From positions 1,264,132 to 1,328,131 of the forward strand of contig NZ_CP101655.1 in assembly GCF_028830055.1 (NCBI RefSeq): 64,000 nucleotides of DNA, written 5' to 3'. A model generated the notes under the pieces. The model was not told where the DNA came from and did not search any database. It saw only the letters and a program-made list of their open reading frames with translations. Made by a program: the position numbers and the translations under genes. Source of the DNA: Pseudomonas serboccidentalis (GTDB lineage Bacteria; Pseudomonadota; Gammaproteobacteria; Pseudomonadales; Pseudomonadaceae). Positions 18,586 to 27,889 of this stretch are shown one piece after another (the first letter of the stretch is position 1; each line of letters starts with the position of its first letter).

Positions 18586-20007
18586 ATGACCCTGTATGTG
18601 AACCTCGCCGAGCTGCTCGGCACCCGCATCGAAAAAGGCTTCTACCGTCCTGGCGATCGCCTGCCTTCGGTGCGCGCCTTGAGCGTAGAACATGGGGTCA
18701 GCCTGAGCACCGTGCAGCAGGCCTATCGCGTGCTCGAAGACAGCGGTCTGGCAACGCCAAAACCGAAGTCCGGCTACTTCGTGCCAGTGGGTCGCGAGTT
18801 GCCAGAGCTGCCTGCAGTCGGGCGTCCGGCGCAACGCCCGGTGGAGATTTCGCAATGGGATCAGGTGCTGGAACTGATCCGCGCGGTGCCGCGCAAGGAC
18901 GTGGTGCAACTGGGTCGCGGCATGCCGGATGTCACTTCGCCAACCATGAAACCGTTGCTGCGCGGACTGGCGCGGATCAGCCGCCGCCAGGACATGCCCG
19001 GTCTGTATTACGACAACATCCACGGCACCCTCGAGCTGCGCGAACAGATCGCCCGACTGATGCTCGATTCCGGCTGCCAGTTGAGCGCCAGCGACCTGGT
19101 CATCACCACCGGTTGCCACGAAGCGCTGTCCACCAGCATCCATGCGATCTGCGAGCCGGGTGACATTGTTGCAGTGGATTCGCCGAGCTTTCACGGCGCC
19201 ATGCAGACGCTCAAAGGCCTGGGCATGAAAGCCCTGGAAATCCCCACTGACCCGCTGACCGGTATCAGTCTCGAAGCGCTGGAGCTGGCGCTGGAACAAT
19301 GGCCAATCAAGGTCATCCAGATCACGCCCAACTGCAACAACCCGCTGGGCTACATCATGCCGGAGTCGCGTAAACGCGCTCTGCTGAACCTCGCGCAGCG
19401 CTTCGACGTGGCAATCATCGAAGACGATGTGTATGGCGAACTGTCCTACACCTACCCGCGCCCGCGCACGATCAAGTCCTTCGACGAGGACGGTCGCGTG
19501 CTGCTGTGCAGTTCGTTTTCCAAGACTCTGGCGCCGGGGCTGCGCATCGGCTGGGTCGCGCCGGGACGTTATCTGGAGCGGGTGCTGCACATGAAATACA
19601 TCAGCACCGGCTCCACCGCGCCGCAGCCGCAGATTGCCATTGCCGAATTTCTCAAAGGTGGGTACTTCGAACCGCATTTGCGGCGTATGCGCACTCAATA
19701 CCAGCGCAATCGCGACGCGATGATCGACTGGGTCACCCGTTATTTCCCGGCCGGTACCCGTGCCAGTCGGCCACAGGGCAGCTTCATGTTGTGGGTCGAA
19801 CTGCCGGAAGGGTTCGATACGCTGAAACTTAATCGTGCACTGCATGACCAAGGCGTACAGATTGCCGTCGGCAGCATTTTTTCCGCCTCGGGCAAGTACC
19901 GCAATTGCCTGCGGATGAACTACGCTGCCAAACCGACACCACAGATCGAAGAGGCGGTGCGCAAGGTCGGTGCAGCGGCAATCAAATTACTGGCCGAAGC
20001 CGACTGA
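18586..20007 (+). CDS. MocR-type GntR/aminotransferase-like regulator
   Basis: 473 aa. N-terminal GntR winged helix (GFYRPGDRLPSVRALSVEHG, then VSLSTVQQAYRVLEDSGLAT, residues about 17-60) fused to a fold-type I aminotransferase domain (about 90-470) with the PLP lysine in CSSFSKTLAPGLRIGW and TPNCNNPLGYIM. PLP-dependent MocR regulators sense amino acids, GABA or vitamers; the ligand here is unknown. Divergent from DUF1127. The lipase/PLD gene follows 60 bases downstream but with its own start region. Confidence 0.92.
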   Translation: MTLYVNLAELLGTRIEKGFYRPGDRLPSVRALSVEHGVSLSTVQQAYRVLEDSGLATPKPKSGYFVPVGRELPELPAVGRPAQRPVEISQWDQVLELIRAVPRKDVVQLGRGMPDVTSPTMKPLLRGLARISRRQDMPGLYYDNIHGTLELREQIARLMLDSGCQLSASDLVITTGCHEALSTSIHAICEPGDIVAVDSPSFHGAMQTLKGLGMKALEIPTDPLTGISLEALELALEQWPIKVIQITPNCNNPLGYIMPESRKRALLNLAQRFDVAIIEDDVYGELSYTYPRPRTIKSFDEDGRVLLCSSFSKTLAPGLRIGWVAPGRYLERVLHMKYISTGSTAPQPQIAIAEFLKGGYFEPHLRRMRTQYQRNRDAMIDWVTRYFPAGTRASRPQGSFMLWVELPEGFDTLKLNRALHDQGVQIAVGSIFSASGKYRNCLRMNYAAKPTPQIEEAVRKVGAAAIKLLAEAD

Positions 20008-20067
20008 CTTTTTTCGAGTGATCAGCGTCCATATGCCGACCTTTGCTGCCGACCGGAATGAACCTAC

Positions 20068-21636
20068 GTGAGCTTCAGACAGCCCCTACTCGCTTTGCTG
20101 ATGCTCGCCTCGCTCCTGAGCGGCTGCGCCAACCTCGACGTAACGCGCGAGCCCAGCCAGGCGCTGCCGGCGTCGGACTCCAGTTTCGGCCGCTCGATCC
20201 AGGCTCAGGCCGCGCCCTATCAGGGGCGCTCCGGGTTTCGCCTGCTGTCCAACAGCACTGAGGCCTTCACCGCCCGCGCCGAGCTGATTCGCCAGGCACA
20301 AACCAGCCTCGACTTGCAGTACTACATCGTCCATGACGGCGTCAGCACGCGGATGCTCGTGGAAGAACTGCTCAAAGCCGCCGACCGTGGCGTGCGCGTG
20401 CGCATCCTGCTCGACGACACCACCAGCGACGGCCTCGATACGATCATCGCCACGCTGGCGGCGCATCCACAGATCCATATCCGCCTGTTCAACCCGCTGC
20501 ACCTGGGCCGCAGCACCGGCGTGACCCGCGCCGCCGGGCGCTTGTTCAACCTGTCGCTGCAACACCGACGCATGCACAACAAACTGTGGCTGGCGGACAA
20601 CAGCGTGGCCATCGTCGGCGGGCGCAATCTGGGTGACGAGTACTTCGATGCCGAGCCGAACCTGAATTTCACCGACATCGACATGCTCAGCGTCGGCCCG
20701 GTGGCCGAGCAGCTCGGGCACAGTTTCGATCAGTACTGGAACAGCGCGCTGAGCAAGCCGATCGACGAATTCCTCTCCAGCAAACCGACGGCCAAGGACT
20801 TGCAGAACACCCGCACGCGCCTGGAAGAATCGCTGGATGAAACCCGTAAACAGAATCACGCGTTGTATCAACAGCTGATGCGATTCAAGACCGCACCGCG
20901 CATGGACATCTGGCGCAAGGAACTGATCTGGGCCTGGAACCAGGCGCTGTGGGACGCCCCAAGCAAGGTGCTGGCCAAGGACGAGCCGGACCCGCAATTG
21001 CTGCTGACCACGCAACTGGCGCCGGAGCTTAACGGCGTCAACCAAGAGCTGATCATGATCTCGGCGTACTTCGTGCCCGGCCAGCCGGGGCTGGTGTACC
21101 TGACCGGTCGCGCCGACGCCGGGGTGTCAGTGAGCCTGCTGACCAACTCACTGGAAGCCACCGACGTGCCGGCAGTGCACGGCGGTTATGCGCCATACCG
21201 CAAGGCGCTGCTGGAGCACGGGGTGAAACTGTATGAACTACGCCGTCAGCCCGGGGATAACTACGGCAGCGGCCCGCACCTGTTCTACAGCAAGTCGTTT
21301 CGTGGTTCGGATTCCAGCCTGCACAGCAAGGCGATGATTTTCGACCGGCAGAAATCCTTCATCGGCTCGTTCAACTTCGACCCGCGCTCGGTGCTGTGGA
21401 ACACCGAAGTCGGGGTCCTGGTCGACAGCCCGGAACTGGCCTGGCATGTTCGCGAACTGGCCCTGCAAGGCATGGCCCCAGCGCTGAGTTATCAGGCGAA
21501 ACTGCAGGATGGCAAGGTCGTCTGGGTGACCGAGGACAACGGCCAGCTGCACACGCTGACCAAGGAACCGGGGAGCTGGTGGCGGCGCTTCAATGCTTGG
21601 TTCAGCACCACCGTCGGCCTGGAAAGAATGCTTTAA
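20068..21636 (+). CDS. Phospholipase D-family lipoprotein (cardiolipin synthase C-like)
   Basis: 522 aa. Signal peptide with lipobox LLSGCAN (Cys near residue 18). Two HKD motifs: HNKLWLADNSVAIVGGRN (about 170-187) and HSKAMIFDRQKSFIGSFNFD (about 413-432). These make it a two-domain PLD enzyme like ClsC/YmdC, expected to act on phospholipids at the periplasmic face. Start GTG 20068; a nearby ATG at 20058 is out of frame. No YmdB-like partner is visible. Confidence 0.9.
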   Translation: MSFRQPLLALLMLASLLSGCANLDVTREPSQALPASDSSFGRSIQAQAAPYQGRSGFRLLSNSTEAFTARAELIRQAQTSLDLQYYIVHDGVSTRMLVEELLKAADRGVRVRILLDDTTSDGLDTIIATLAAHPQIHIRLFNPLHLGRSTGVTRAAGRLFNLSLQHRRMHNKLWLADNSVAIVGGRNLGDEYFDAEPNLNFTDIDMLSVGPVAEQLGHSFDQYWNSALSKPIDEFLSSKPTAKDLQNTRTRLEESLDETRKQNHALYQQLMRFKTAPRMDIWRKELIWAWNQALWDAPSKVLAKDEPDPQLLLTTQLAPELNGVNQELIMISAYFVPGQPGLVYLTGRADAGVSVSLLTNSLEATDVPAVHGGYAPYRKALLEHGVKLYELRRQPGDNYGSGPHLFYSKSFRGSDSSLHSKAMIFDRQKSFIGSFNFDPRSVLWNTEVGVLVDSPELAWHVRELALQGMAPALSYQAKLQDGKVVWVTEDNGQLHTLTKEPGSWWRRFNAWFSTTVGLERML

Positions 21637-21640
21637 AAGC

Positions 21641-21719
21641 AAAAGATCGCAGCCTTCGGCAGCTCCTACAGTTTGAAATGCATTCCCCTGTAGGAGCTGA
21701 CGAAGGCTGCGATCTTTTG
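21641..21719. repeat. REP pair (type A)
   Basis: Inverted arms AGATCGCAGCCTTCGGCAGC and near-complement (GAGCTGACGAAGGCTGCGAT) between convergent PLD and MFS genes. Confidence 0.9.
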
Positions 21720-21722
21720 ACT

Positions 21723-22865
21723 TCAAGCTGTCTGCGCAGAGCCAAACGCACCCTGGCGCAAAAGCAGCAGCACCAACCCAAACGCCCCAACCGCCATCAA
21801 CAACGGCAACGCATGCCCGCTGATCCACTGACTCCCCGCCCCCGCCATCAACGGCCCGATCAGACAGCCAACACCCCACAGTTGCGCGATGTGCGCGTTG
21901 GCCCGCACCAGCGCATCGTCGCGATAGCGCTCGCCGATCAGGATCAGGGACAAGGTGAACAACCCGCCAGCACTGGCCCCGAACAGCACCCACAACGGCC
22001 AGATCAACAGCGTATCGATCAACAGCGGAATCGCCACGCTCGACAGCATCAGGATTACGGCGCAGCCGGTGAACAACGTGCGCCGCGACAGGTAGTCAGC
22101 CAACGCACCAATCGGCAGTTGCAGCAACGCATCGCCCACCACCACCGTGCTGACCATCGCCAGCGCGATCTCGGCAGTGAAGCCCTGCTGCAGGCAATAC
22201 ACCGGCAGCAGCGTCAGGATCATCGCCTCGAATGCGGCGAACAATGACACCGCCCAGGCAATCGCCGGCAGCTCACGGGCAAAGCCCCACAGATCGCTAA
22301 AGGTCACGCTGCTGGCTTCACTGCTCGGCGCACCGCTGCGGCCCATCAATAGAAAAGGCGAAACCGTCAGCAGTCCGACGCCCACCCAGAAACCATAATC
22401 GTGCTCAGTGCCAAGCGCGCCCAGCAGCAACGGACCAGACAGTTGGCTCAACGCATAACTGCTGCCATACAGCGCGACCAGGCGCCCGCGCCAGTTCTCC
22501 ACCACCAACTGGTTGATCCAGCTCTCACCGAGGATGAACACGATGGTCAGGATCACCCCGATCATCAGGCGCAGCACCAGCCAAATCGGATAACTCGGCA
22601 GCAGCGCCAGCAAACCGATCGACAACGCGCCGGCCCACAGGCACAGACGCATCAGCTTCGCCGTGCCAAAACGCGCCGCCAGATGGCTGGAAATCTTCGC
22701 TCCCAGCAGCACGCCAATCGCCGGCATCGCCGCCATCACACCGATGGCGAAAGCGCCATAGCCCCAGCCCTCCAGACGCAACGACACCAGCGGCATGCTG
22801 ACCCCCAGGGCCAGACCGACACTCAAGACAGACGCCAACACGGCGAAATACGTCGCCCAACGCAT
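21723..22865 (-). CDS. MFS transporter (YcaD-like)
   Basis: 380 aa, about 12 membrane segments. N-terminal VSMPLVSLRLEGWGYGAFAI and GESWINQLVVENWRGRLVAL match the YcaD-type group of major facilitators; the loop 2-3 motif is LLGAKISSHLAARFGTAKLM. The substrate is unknown. Short for an MFS protein but complete, with no truncation evident. Monocistronic, bounded by REP pairs on both sides. Confidence 0.9.
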   Translation of the reverse strand: MRWATYFAVLASVLSVGLALGVSMPLVSLRLEGWGYGAFAIGVMAAMPAIGVLLGAKISSHLAARFGTAKLMRLCLWAGALSIGLLALLPSYPIWLVLRLMIGVILTIVFILGESWINQLVVENWRGRLVALYGSSYALSQLSGPLLLGALGTEHDYGFWVGVGLLTVSPFLLMGRSGAPSSEASSVTFSDLWGFARELPAIAWAVSLFAAFEAMILTLLPVYCLQQGFTAEIALAMVSTVVVGDALLQLPIGALADYLSRRTLFTGCAVILMLSSVAIPLLIDTLLIWPLWVLFGASAGGLFTLSLILIGERYRDDALVRANAHIAQLWGVGCLIGPLMAGAGSQWISGHALPLLMAVGAFGLVLLLLRQGAFGSAQTA

Positions 22866-22910
22866 GGTCCACGCTCCTGTGGATTATTTTTATGTGCACC
22901 ACAAAACCAC

Positions 22911-23000
22911 TGTGGGAGCGAGCTTGCTCGCGAATACGGTTTCACATTCAGCAGATTTGCTGACTGATACACCGCATTCGCGAGCAAGCTCGCTCCCACA
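22911..23000. repeat. REP pair (type B)
   Basis: Arms TGTGGGAGCGAGCTTGCTCG and complement enclosing about 45 bases, in the gap between the MFS gene start and the end of kauB. Confidence 0.9.
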
Positions 23001-23052
23001 GGGATCTCTGTCTGGTTTGGGAGCCTGATTGAATCAGGCTCCCCTCAGCGGC

Positions 23053-24546
23053 TTACAGCTTGATCCACGTCGCTTTCAGCTCGGTGTACTTGTCGAACGC
23101 GTGCAACGACTTGTCGCGACCGTTGCCCGACTGTTTGAAGCCACCGAACGGTGCGGTCATATCGCCGCCGTCGTATTGGTTGACCCACACGCTGCCGGCA
23201 CGCAGCGCCTTGGCGGTCAGATGGGCCTTGGAGATGTCCTGGGTCCATACCGCAGCGGCCAGGCCATACGGCGTGTCGTTGGCGATCTGGATCGCCTCTT
23301 CGGCAGTGTCGAACGCAATGACCGACAGCACCGGACCGAAGATCTCTTCCTGGGCGATCTTCATCGCGTTGCTCACGCCATCGAAAATCGTCGGCTCAAC
23401 ATAAGTGCCACCGGTTTCCTGCAGGATGCGCTTGCCACCGGCCACCAGTTTGGCGCCGTCGGTGTGACCGGACTCGATGTACGACAGCACAGTGTTCATC
23501 TGCTGGGTATCGACCAGCGCACCGACGTTGGTGGCTGGATCGAGCGGGTTACCCGGCTTCCAGGTTTTCAGCGCCTCGATCACCATCGGCAGGAATTTGT
23601 CCTTGATCGAACGCTCGACCAGCAGACGCGAACCAGCGGTGCAGACTTCGCCCTGGTTGAAAGCGATGGCGCTGGCGGCGGATTCGGCAGCGGCTTGCAG
23701 GTCCGGCGCATCGGCGAACACGATGTTCGGGCTCTTGCCACCGGCTTCCAGCCACACGCGCTTCATGTTCGATTCGCCGGAGTAGATCATCAGTTGCTTG
23801 GCGATCTTGGTCGAACCGGTGAACACCAGGGTGTCGACGTCGTTATGCAGGGCCAGCGCCTTGCCAACAGTGTGACCGTAGCCCGGCAGCACGTTGAGCA
23901 CGCCTTTGGGAATACCGGCTTCAACGGCCAGTGCGGCGATACGGATGGCGGTCAGCGGGGATTTTTCCGACGGCTTGAGGATCACCGAGTTACCGGTGGA
24001 CAGCGCCGGGCCCAGCTTCCAGCAGGCCATCATCAGCGGGAAGTTCCACGGCACGATAGCGCCGACAACGCCGACCGGCTCGCGGGTCACCAGACCCAGT
24101 TGATCGTGCGGAGTGGCGGCGACTTCGTCGTAGATCTTGTCGATCGCCTCACCGCTCCAGCTCAGCGCCTGCGCCGCGCCCGGCACGTCGATGTACAGCG
24201 AATCGCTGATCGGCTTGCCCATGTCGAGGGTTTCGAGCAGCGCCAGTTCTTCGGCGTGCTGCTTGAGCAGGCCGGCGAAACGGATCATGGTGGCTTTGCG
24301 TTTGGTCGGCGCCAGGCGCGACCAGACGCCGGAATTGAAGGTGGCGCGGGCATTTTCCACGGCGCGCTGAGCGTCGGCAGCGTCACAGCTGGCGATCTTG
24401 CCCAGCAGGCGGCCATCGACCGGGCTGATGCACTCGAAAGTCTCGCCGGAAACGGCGTCGGTGTATTCACCATTGAGGTAGGCGCGGCCTTCGATCTTCA
24501 GGTCACGGGCGCGTTGTTCCCAATCGGCACGAGTCAGGGTGGTCAT
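23053..24546 (-). CDS. kauB: Aldehyde dehydrogenase KauB/PuuC (omega-amino aldehydes)
   Basis: 497 aa. NAD(P)+-dependent aldehyde dehydrogenase with catalytic Glu in LEAGGKSPNI and catalytic Cys in NQGEVCTAGSR, nucleotide loop FTGSTKIAKQL, and PWNFPLMMACWKLGPAL. The N-terminus MTTLTRADWEQRARDLKIEG and overall sequence fit PuuC/KauB, which oxidises gamma-aminobutyraldehydes from polyamines and 4-guanidinobutyraldehyde from arginine/agmatine. Monocistronic. A palindromic AT-rich site upstream at 24667 resembles a PuuR-type operator. Confidence 0.9.
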   Translation of the reverse strand: MTTLTRADWEQRARDLKIEGRAYLNGEYTDAVSGETFECISPVDGRLLGKIASCDAADAQRAVENARATFNSGVWSRLAPTKRKATMIRFAGLLKQHAEELALLETLDMGKPISDSLYIDVPGAAQALSWSGEAIDKIYDEVAATPHDQLGLVTREPVGVVGAIVPWNFPLMMACWKLGPALSTGNSVILKPSEKSPLTAIRIAALAVEAGIPKGVLNVLPGYGHTVGKALALHNDVDTLVFTGSTKIAKQLMIYSGESNMKRVWLEAGGKSPNIVFADAPDLQAAAESAASAIAFNQGEVCTAGSRLLVERSIKDKFLPMVIEALKTWKPGNPLDPATNVGALVDTQQMNTVLSYIESGHTDGAKLVAGGKRILQETGGTYVEPTIFDGVSNAMKIAQEEIFGPVLSVIAFDTAEEAIQIANDTPYGLAAAVWTQDISKAHLTAKALRAGSVWVNQYDGGDMTAPFGGFKQSGNGRDKSLHAFDKYTELKATWIKL

Positions 24547-24666
24547 TCGAGTGTCCTCCTCTTGTTGAATAGAGCGCCGCGTTCTTCGCGGTCGTCTTCA
24601 GGAATGCTGCCCGGCCAGCCTGCTTTTCGGCCCAAGGCACCCGCCACCCTAAACCAGCGGCCGGGG

Positions 24667-24690
24667 TTGTTTCAATATATTTGACATAAG
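24667..24690. promoter_or_regulatory. Candidate PauR/PuuR operator
   Basis: TTTCAATATATTTGACATAA lies between kauB (minus) and the cupin gene (plus). It resembles the AT-rich PuuR sites I recall from E. coli containing AATATATTGAC. The position upstream of the polyamine aldehyde dehydrogenase makes it a plausible PauR site. Confidence 0.4.
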
Positions 24691-24780
24691 CGCGCCATAC
24701 GGCCTTGCGGTGTTCATTTTAATAAACATAGACTTTGGCCCTTTCAAGCCACCGCGCCGTCATCACGGGAGAAAACAACA

Positions 24781-25143
24781 ATGAACATCCAGAACGTCGT
24801 CGACATCAGCCTGACCACCAGCGCAGCCGAACGCTATCGCCCGGACCCGGCCAAAGTGCTCAAGGGCGATCCCGAGCAAGCGGTGTTCAATCAATACGAC
24901 AGCCCTTGTGGGCAAATGGGCGTCGGCGTGTGGGAAGGGGCGGTTGGCCAGTGGACGGTGAATTACACCGAGCATGAATATTGCGAAATCCTGCAGGGGG
25001 TTTCGGTACTGCGTGACAGCGATGGCAATGCCAAGACGCTACGTGTGGGCGACCGCTTTGTGATTCCGGCAGGGTTCCGTGGCACCTGGGAAGTGCTCGA
25101 AGCTTGCCGCAAGGTCTATGTGATCTTCGAACAGAAGGCTTGA
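24781..25143 (+). CDS. Small cupin-domain protein
   Basis: 120 aa. Single cupin of the Cupin_3/EutQ-like type: VGVWEGAVGQWTVNYTEHEY followed by CEILQGVSVLRDSDGNAKTL and GDRFVIPAGFRGTWEVLEAC. A ribosome site GGGAGAAAA precedes the ATG. It is divergent from kauB, sharing the candidate PauR operator, which suggests a role in polyamine or amino acid use; the enzymatic activity is unknown. Confidence 0.88.
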   Translation: MNIQNVVDISLTTSAAERYRPDPAKVLKGDPEQAVFNQYDSPCGQMGVGVWEGAVGQWTVNYTEHEYCEILQGVSVLRDSDGNAKTLRVGDRFVIPAGFRGTWEVLEACRKVYVIFEQKA

Positions 25144-25160
25144 GGATTTTCGCTGGCTGA

Positions 25161-25243
25161 TCCGGCCCTCATCGCGAGCAGGCTCACTCCTACAGGTGAG
25201 CGCATTCCAATGTAGGAGTGAGCCTGCTCGCGATGAGGCCCGG
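25161..25243. repeat. REP pair (type B variant)
   Basis: Arms CATCGCGAGCAGGCTCACTC and complement in close apposition, downstream of the cupin gene. Confidence 0.9.
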
Positions 25244-25267
25244 ACAGGCGATGCAAATCTGAAGACA

Positions 25268-25307
25268 ACAAAAAAGGCCCGTATCGTGAGATACGGGCCT
25301 TTTTTGT
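25268..25307. terminator. Bidirectional Rho-independent terminator
   Basis: AAAAAAGGCCCGTATC-GTGA-GATACGGGCCTTTTTT, a 10+ bp GC stem with flanking A/T runs, between the convergent cupin and rpmG genes. It serves rpmB-rpmG on the minus strand and can work both ways. Confidence 0.93.
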
Positions 25308-25324
25308 AAGTCGGGAAAAATCAA

Positions 25325-25480
25325 TTACTTGATTTTGCCTTCCTTGTAGATCACGTGCTTGCGAACAACCGGATCATATTTCTTGATCTCGATTTTGTCC
25401 GGAGTAGTACGCTTGTTCTTGTCGGTAGTGTAGAAGTGACCAGTACCGGCGCTCGAGATCAAACGAATCAATTCACGCAT
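25325..25480 (-). CDS. rpmG: 50S ribosomal protein L33
   Basis: 51 aa, too short for a typical ORF list: [20 protein letters not shown] continuing to a lysine-rich end (VIYKEGKIK). A zinc-free L33 (no CxxC pairs). It follows rpmB by 11 bases in the conserved rpmB-rpmG operon and ends at the terminator at 25268. Confidence 0.97.
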   Translation of the reverse strand: MRELIRLISSAGTGHFYTTDKNKRTTPDKIEIKKYDPVVRKHVIYKEGKIK

Positions 25481-25491
25481 GATTAGCTCCC

Positions 25492-25725
25492 TTAAATCTT
25501 GCCATCGCGGCGAAGTTCGGCGAGCACGACACTGATGCCACGCTTGTCGATGATGCGCATGCCTTTGGCAGATACGCGCAGACGCACAAAACGTTTCTCT
25601 TCTTCAACCCAGAAGCGGTGATGCTGCAGGTTCGGCAGGAAACGACGACGGGTTTTGTTGTTTGCGTGGGAAATGTTATTCCCGGTTACCGGACCCTTAC
25701 CGGTAACTTGACATACTCTCGACAT
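25492..25725 (-). CDS. rpmB: 50S ribosomal protein L28
   Basis: 77 aa. [40 protein letters not shown] and [19 protein letters not shown] are the standard L28 sequence. First gene of rpmB-rpmG. The N-terminal CQVTGK lacks the extra CxxC, so this is the zinc-free form. Confidence 0.98.
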   Translation of the reverse strand: MSRVCQVTGKGPVTGNNISHANNKTRRRFLPNLQHHRFWVEEEKRFVRLRVSAKGMRIIDKRGISVVLAELRRDGKI

Positions 25726-26171
25726 GCCTCAGCCCTCTAAAACCACATGCCCAACCCGGCATGGGTTGGCCGCTTAATCTCTCAGTCATTTGGCGCCAGG
25801 CGCCGCGTTTCTTTAGAGGTCTTACCGGCTACACCTACAGTGAAGGAACCGGGCCCCTAGAAAAGAGCGCTGCTTTATACCAGAAAGACCGGGGTGCAAC
25901 AACAATGGATGTGCAATCAACCGGCAAAAAGGCGCATTTTCCGGCTGCGGACGCTTTGGATAAAGGCTGCTGCGAGTTTTGACCACTCGTCGCAGAAAAC
26001 CGCCCTTGAGCACGCTTGCGACTTTTCACAGCGCGCTGCGGTCTGAAAAACACCACTGTCCCGGCCCGAAAAATGCAAAAAGGGGATAGTCATTTGTAAT
26101 CCGGCCCTCTAGGGTAACCCTTTTCCAGACTGCACCTGCAGATGGCCTTCGATCTGTAAAGGAAGCCGACC
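25726..26171. other. 446 bp gap without a recognised gene
   Basis: Lies between rpmB (minus) and the peptide-binding protein (plus). It must hold the promoters of both. Short ORFs overlap here but none looks like a protein. Some A/T-rich tracts (TGCAAAAAGGGGATAG near 26072) and a C/G-rich GGAACCGGGCCCC segment occur, but no clear motif or structure. Confidence 0.6.
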
Positions 26172-27758
26172 ATGCGCCTCGCTGCCCTACCCCTGTTGCT
26201 CGCCCCGCTTTTGCTGAGCCCCCTGGCCCAGGCCGCTGCCCTGAGCGTCTGCACCGAGGCCAGCCCTGAAGGGTTCGACGTGGTGCAATACAACTCGCTG
26301 ACCACCACCAACGCTTCGGCCGACGTGCTGATGAACCGCCTGGTGGACTTCGACACCGCCAGCGGCAAAGTCGTGCCGAGCCTGGCCGACAGCTGGGAAG
26401 TCAGCACCGACGGCCTGACTTATGTGTTCAAGCTGCACCCGCAGGTGAAGTTTCACAGCACTGACTATTTCAAGCCGACCCGCACCCTGAGCGCCGAAGA
26501 CGTCAAATTCAGCTTCGACCGCATGCTCGACCCGGCCAACCCATGGCACAAAGTGGCGCAAAGCGGCTTCCCGCACGCCCAGTCCATGCAGCTGCCGGCG
26601 CTGATCAAGAAGATCGACGCACTCGACCCGCTGACCGTGCGCTTTACTCTCGACCACCCGGATTCAACGTTTTTGGCGACCCTGAGCATGGGTTTCGCTT
26701 CCGTTTATTCCGCCGAATACGCCGAAAAGCTGCTCAAGGCTGACGCGACCGACAAGCTCAACAGCCAACCGATCGGCACCGGCCCGTTCATTTTCACGCG
26801 CTTCCAGAAAGACGCCTCGGTCCGCTACAAGGCCAACCCGGACTACTTTGGTGGCAAGCCTTCGGTCGACCCGCTGATCTTCGCCATCACCCCGGACGCC
26901 AACGTGCGCCTGCAAAAGCTGCGGCGCAACGAGTGCCAGATCGCCCTCTCGCCGAAACCGCTGGATGTGCAAGCGGCGCAGCAAGAGCCGACGCTGAAGG
27001 TGGAAAAGACTGACGCCTTCATGACCGCTTTCGTCGGCATCAACAGCCAGCATCCGCCGCTGGACAAGCCGGAAGTGCGCCAGGCGATCAACCTTGCCTT
27101 CGACAAGGCCAACTACGTCAAAGCCGTGTTCGAAGACACCGCAGAGCCAGCCAATGGCCCTTACCCGCCGAACACCTGGAGCTACGCGAAGAACCTGCCG
27201 GGCTATCCGCACGACGTGGCCAAGGCCAAGGCGCTGATGGCCAAGGCCGGACTCAAGGACGGCTTCCAGACCACCATCTGGACGCGCCCGTCCGGTAGCC
27301 TGCTCAACCCGAACCCGAGCCTGGGCGCGCAGCTGCTGCAATCGGATCTGGCGGAAATCGGCATTCAGGCGGAGATCCGCGTGATCGAGTGGGGCGAACT
27401 GATTCGCCGCGCCAAGGCTGGCGAGCATGACCTGCTGTTCATGGGCTGGGCCGGCGACAACGGTGATCCGGACAATTTCCTCACGCCGCAGTTTTCCTGC
27501 GCGGCGGTCAAGTCCGGGACCAACTTCGCCCGCTACTGCAATGCCGATCTGGACAAGCTGATCAGCGCCGGCAAGACCACCAGCGAGCAAGGCGTGCGCA
27601 CCAAACTGTATGAACAGGCGCAGGCGCAGATTCAGCAGCAGGCGCTGTGGTTGCCGCTGGCGCATCCGACCGCTTTCGCGCTGACGCGCAAGGATGTGCA
27701 GGGTTACTCGGTAAGCCCGTTTGGGCGGCAGGATTACTCCAAGGTCAACCTGAAGTAA
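26172..27758 (+). CDS. ABC transporter peptide-binding protein (DppA-like)
   Basis: 528 aa. Signal peptide MRLAALPLLLAPLLLSPLAQ cleaved near AQA-A. Family 5 solute-binding protein: LSVCTEASPEGFDVVQYNSL, RVKFSFDRML-like EDVKFSFDRMLDPANPW, and LLFMGWAGDNGDPDNFLTPQ. It binds di/oligopeptides for import by a Dpp-type permease. No permease or ATPase genes follow; the Dpp system is presumably elsewhere. Homolog in PAO1 is PA5317 as I recall. Confidence 0.9.
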   Translation: MRLAALPLLLAPLLLSPLAQAAALSVCTEASPEGFDVVQYNSLTTTNASADVLMNRLVDFDTASGKVVPSLADSWEVSTDGLTYVFKLHPQVKFHSTDYFKPTRTLSAEDVKFSFDRMLDPANPWHKVAQSGFPHAQSMQLPALIKKIDALDPLTVRFTLDHPDSTFLATLSMGFASVYSAEYAEKLLKADATDKLNSQPIGTGPFIFTRFQKDASVRYKANPDYFGGKPSVDPLIFAITPDANVRLQKLRRNECQIALSPKPLDVQAAQQEPTLKVEKTDAFMTAFVGINSQHPPLDKPEVRQAINLAFDKANYVKAVFEDTAEPANGPYPPNTWSYAKNLPGYPHDVAKAKALMAKAGLKDGFQTTIWTRPSGSLLNPNPSLGAQLLQSDLAEIGIQAEIRVIEWGELIRRAKAGEHDLLFMGWAGDNGDPDNFLTPQFSCAAVKSGTNFARYCNADLDKLISAGKTTSEQGVRTKLYEQAQAQIQQQALWLPLAHPTAFALTRKDVQGYSVSPFGRQDYSKVNLK

Positions 27759-27774
27759 CCTGTCTGCACAAAAC

Positions 27775-27866
27775 CTGTAGGAGTGAGCCTGCTCGCGAAA
27801 GCAATCTTTCAGTCACCGAACAGGTTGACTGAAGTGACGCCATCGCGAGCAGGCTCACTCCTACAT
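27775..27866. repeat. REP pair (type B variant)
   Basis: Arms TGTAGGAGTGAGCCTGCTCG and complement around about 45 bases containing an inner inverted repeat (CAGTCA...TGACTG), between the convergent peptide-binding gene and radC. Confidence 0.9.
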
Positions 27867-27889
27867 GGGTTTGCGCTTGTTCCTGAGAG

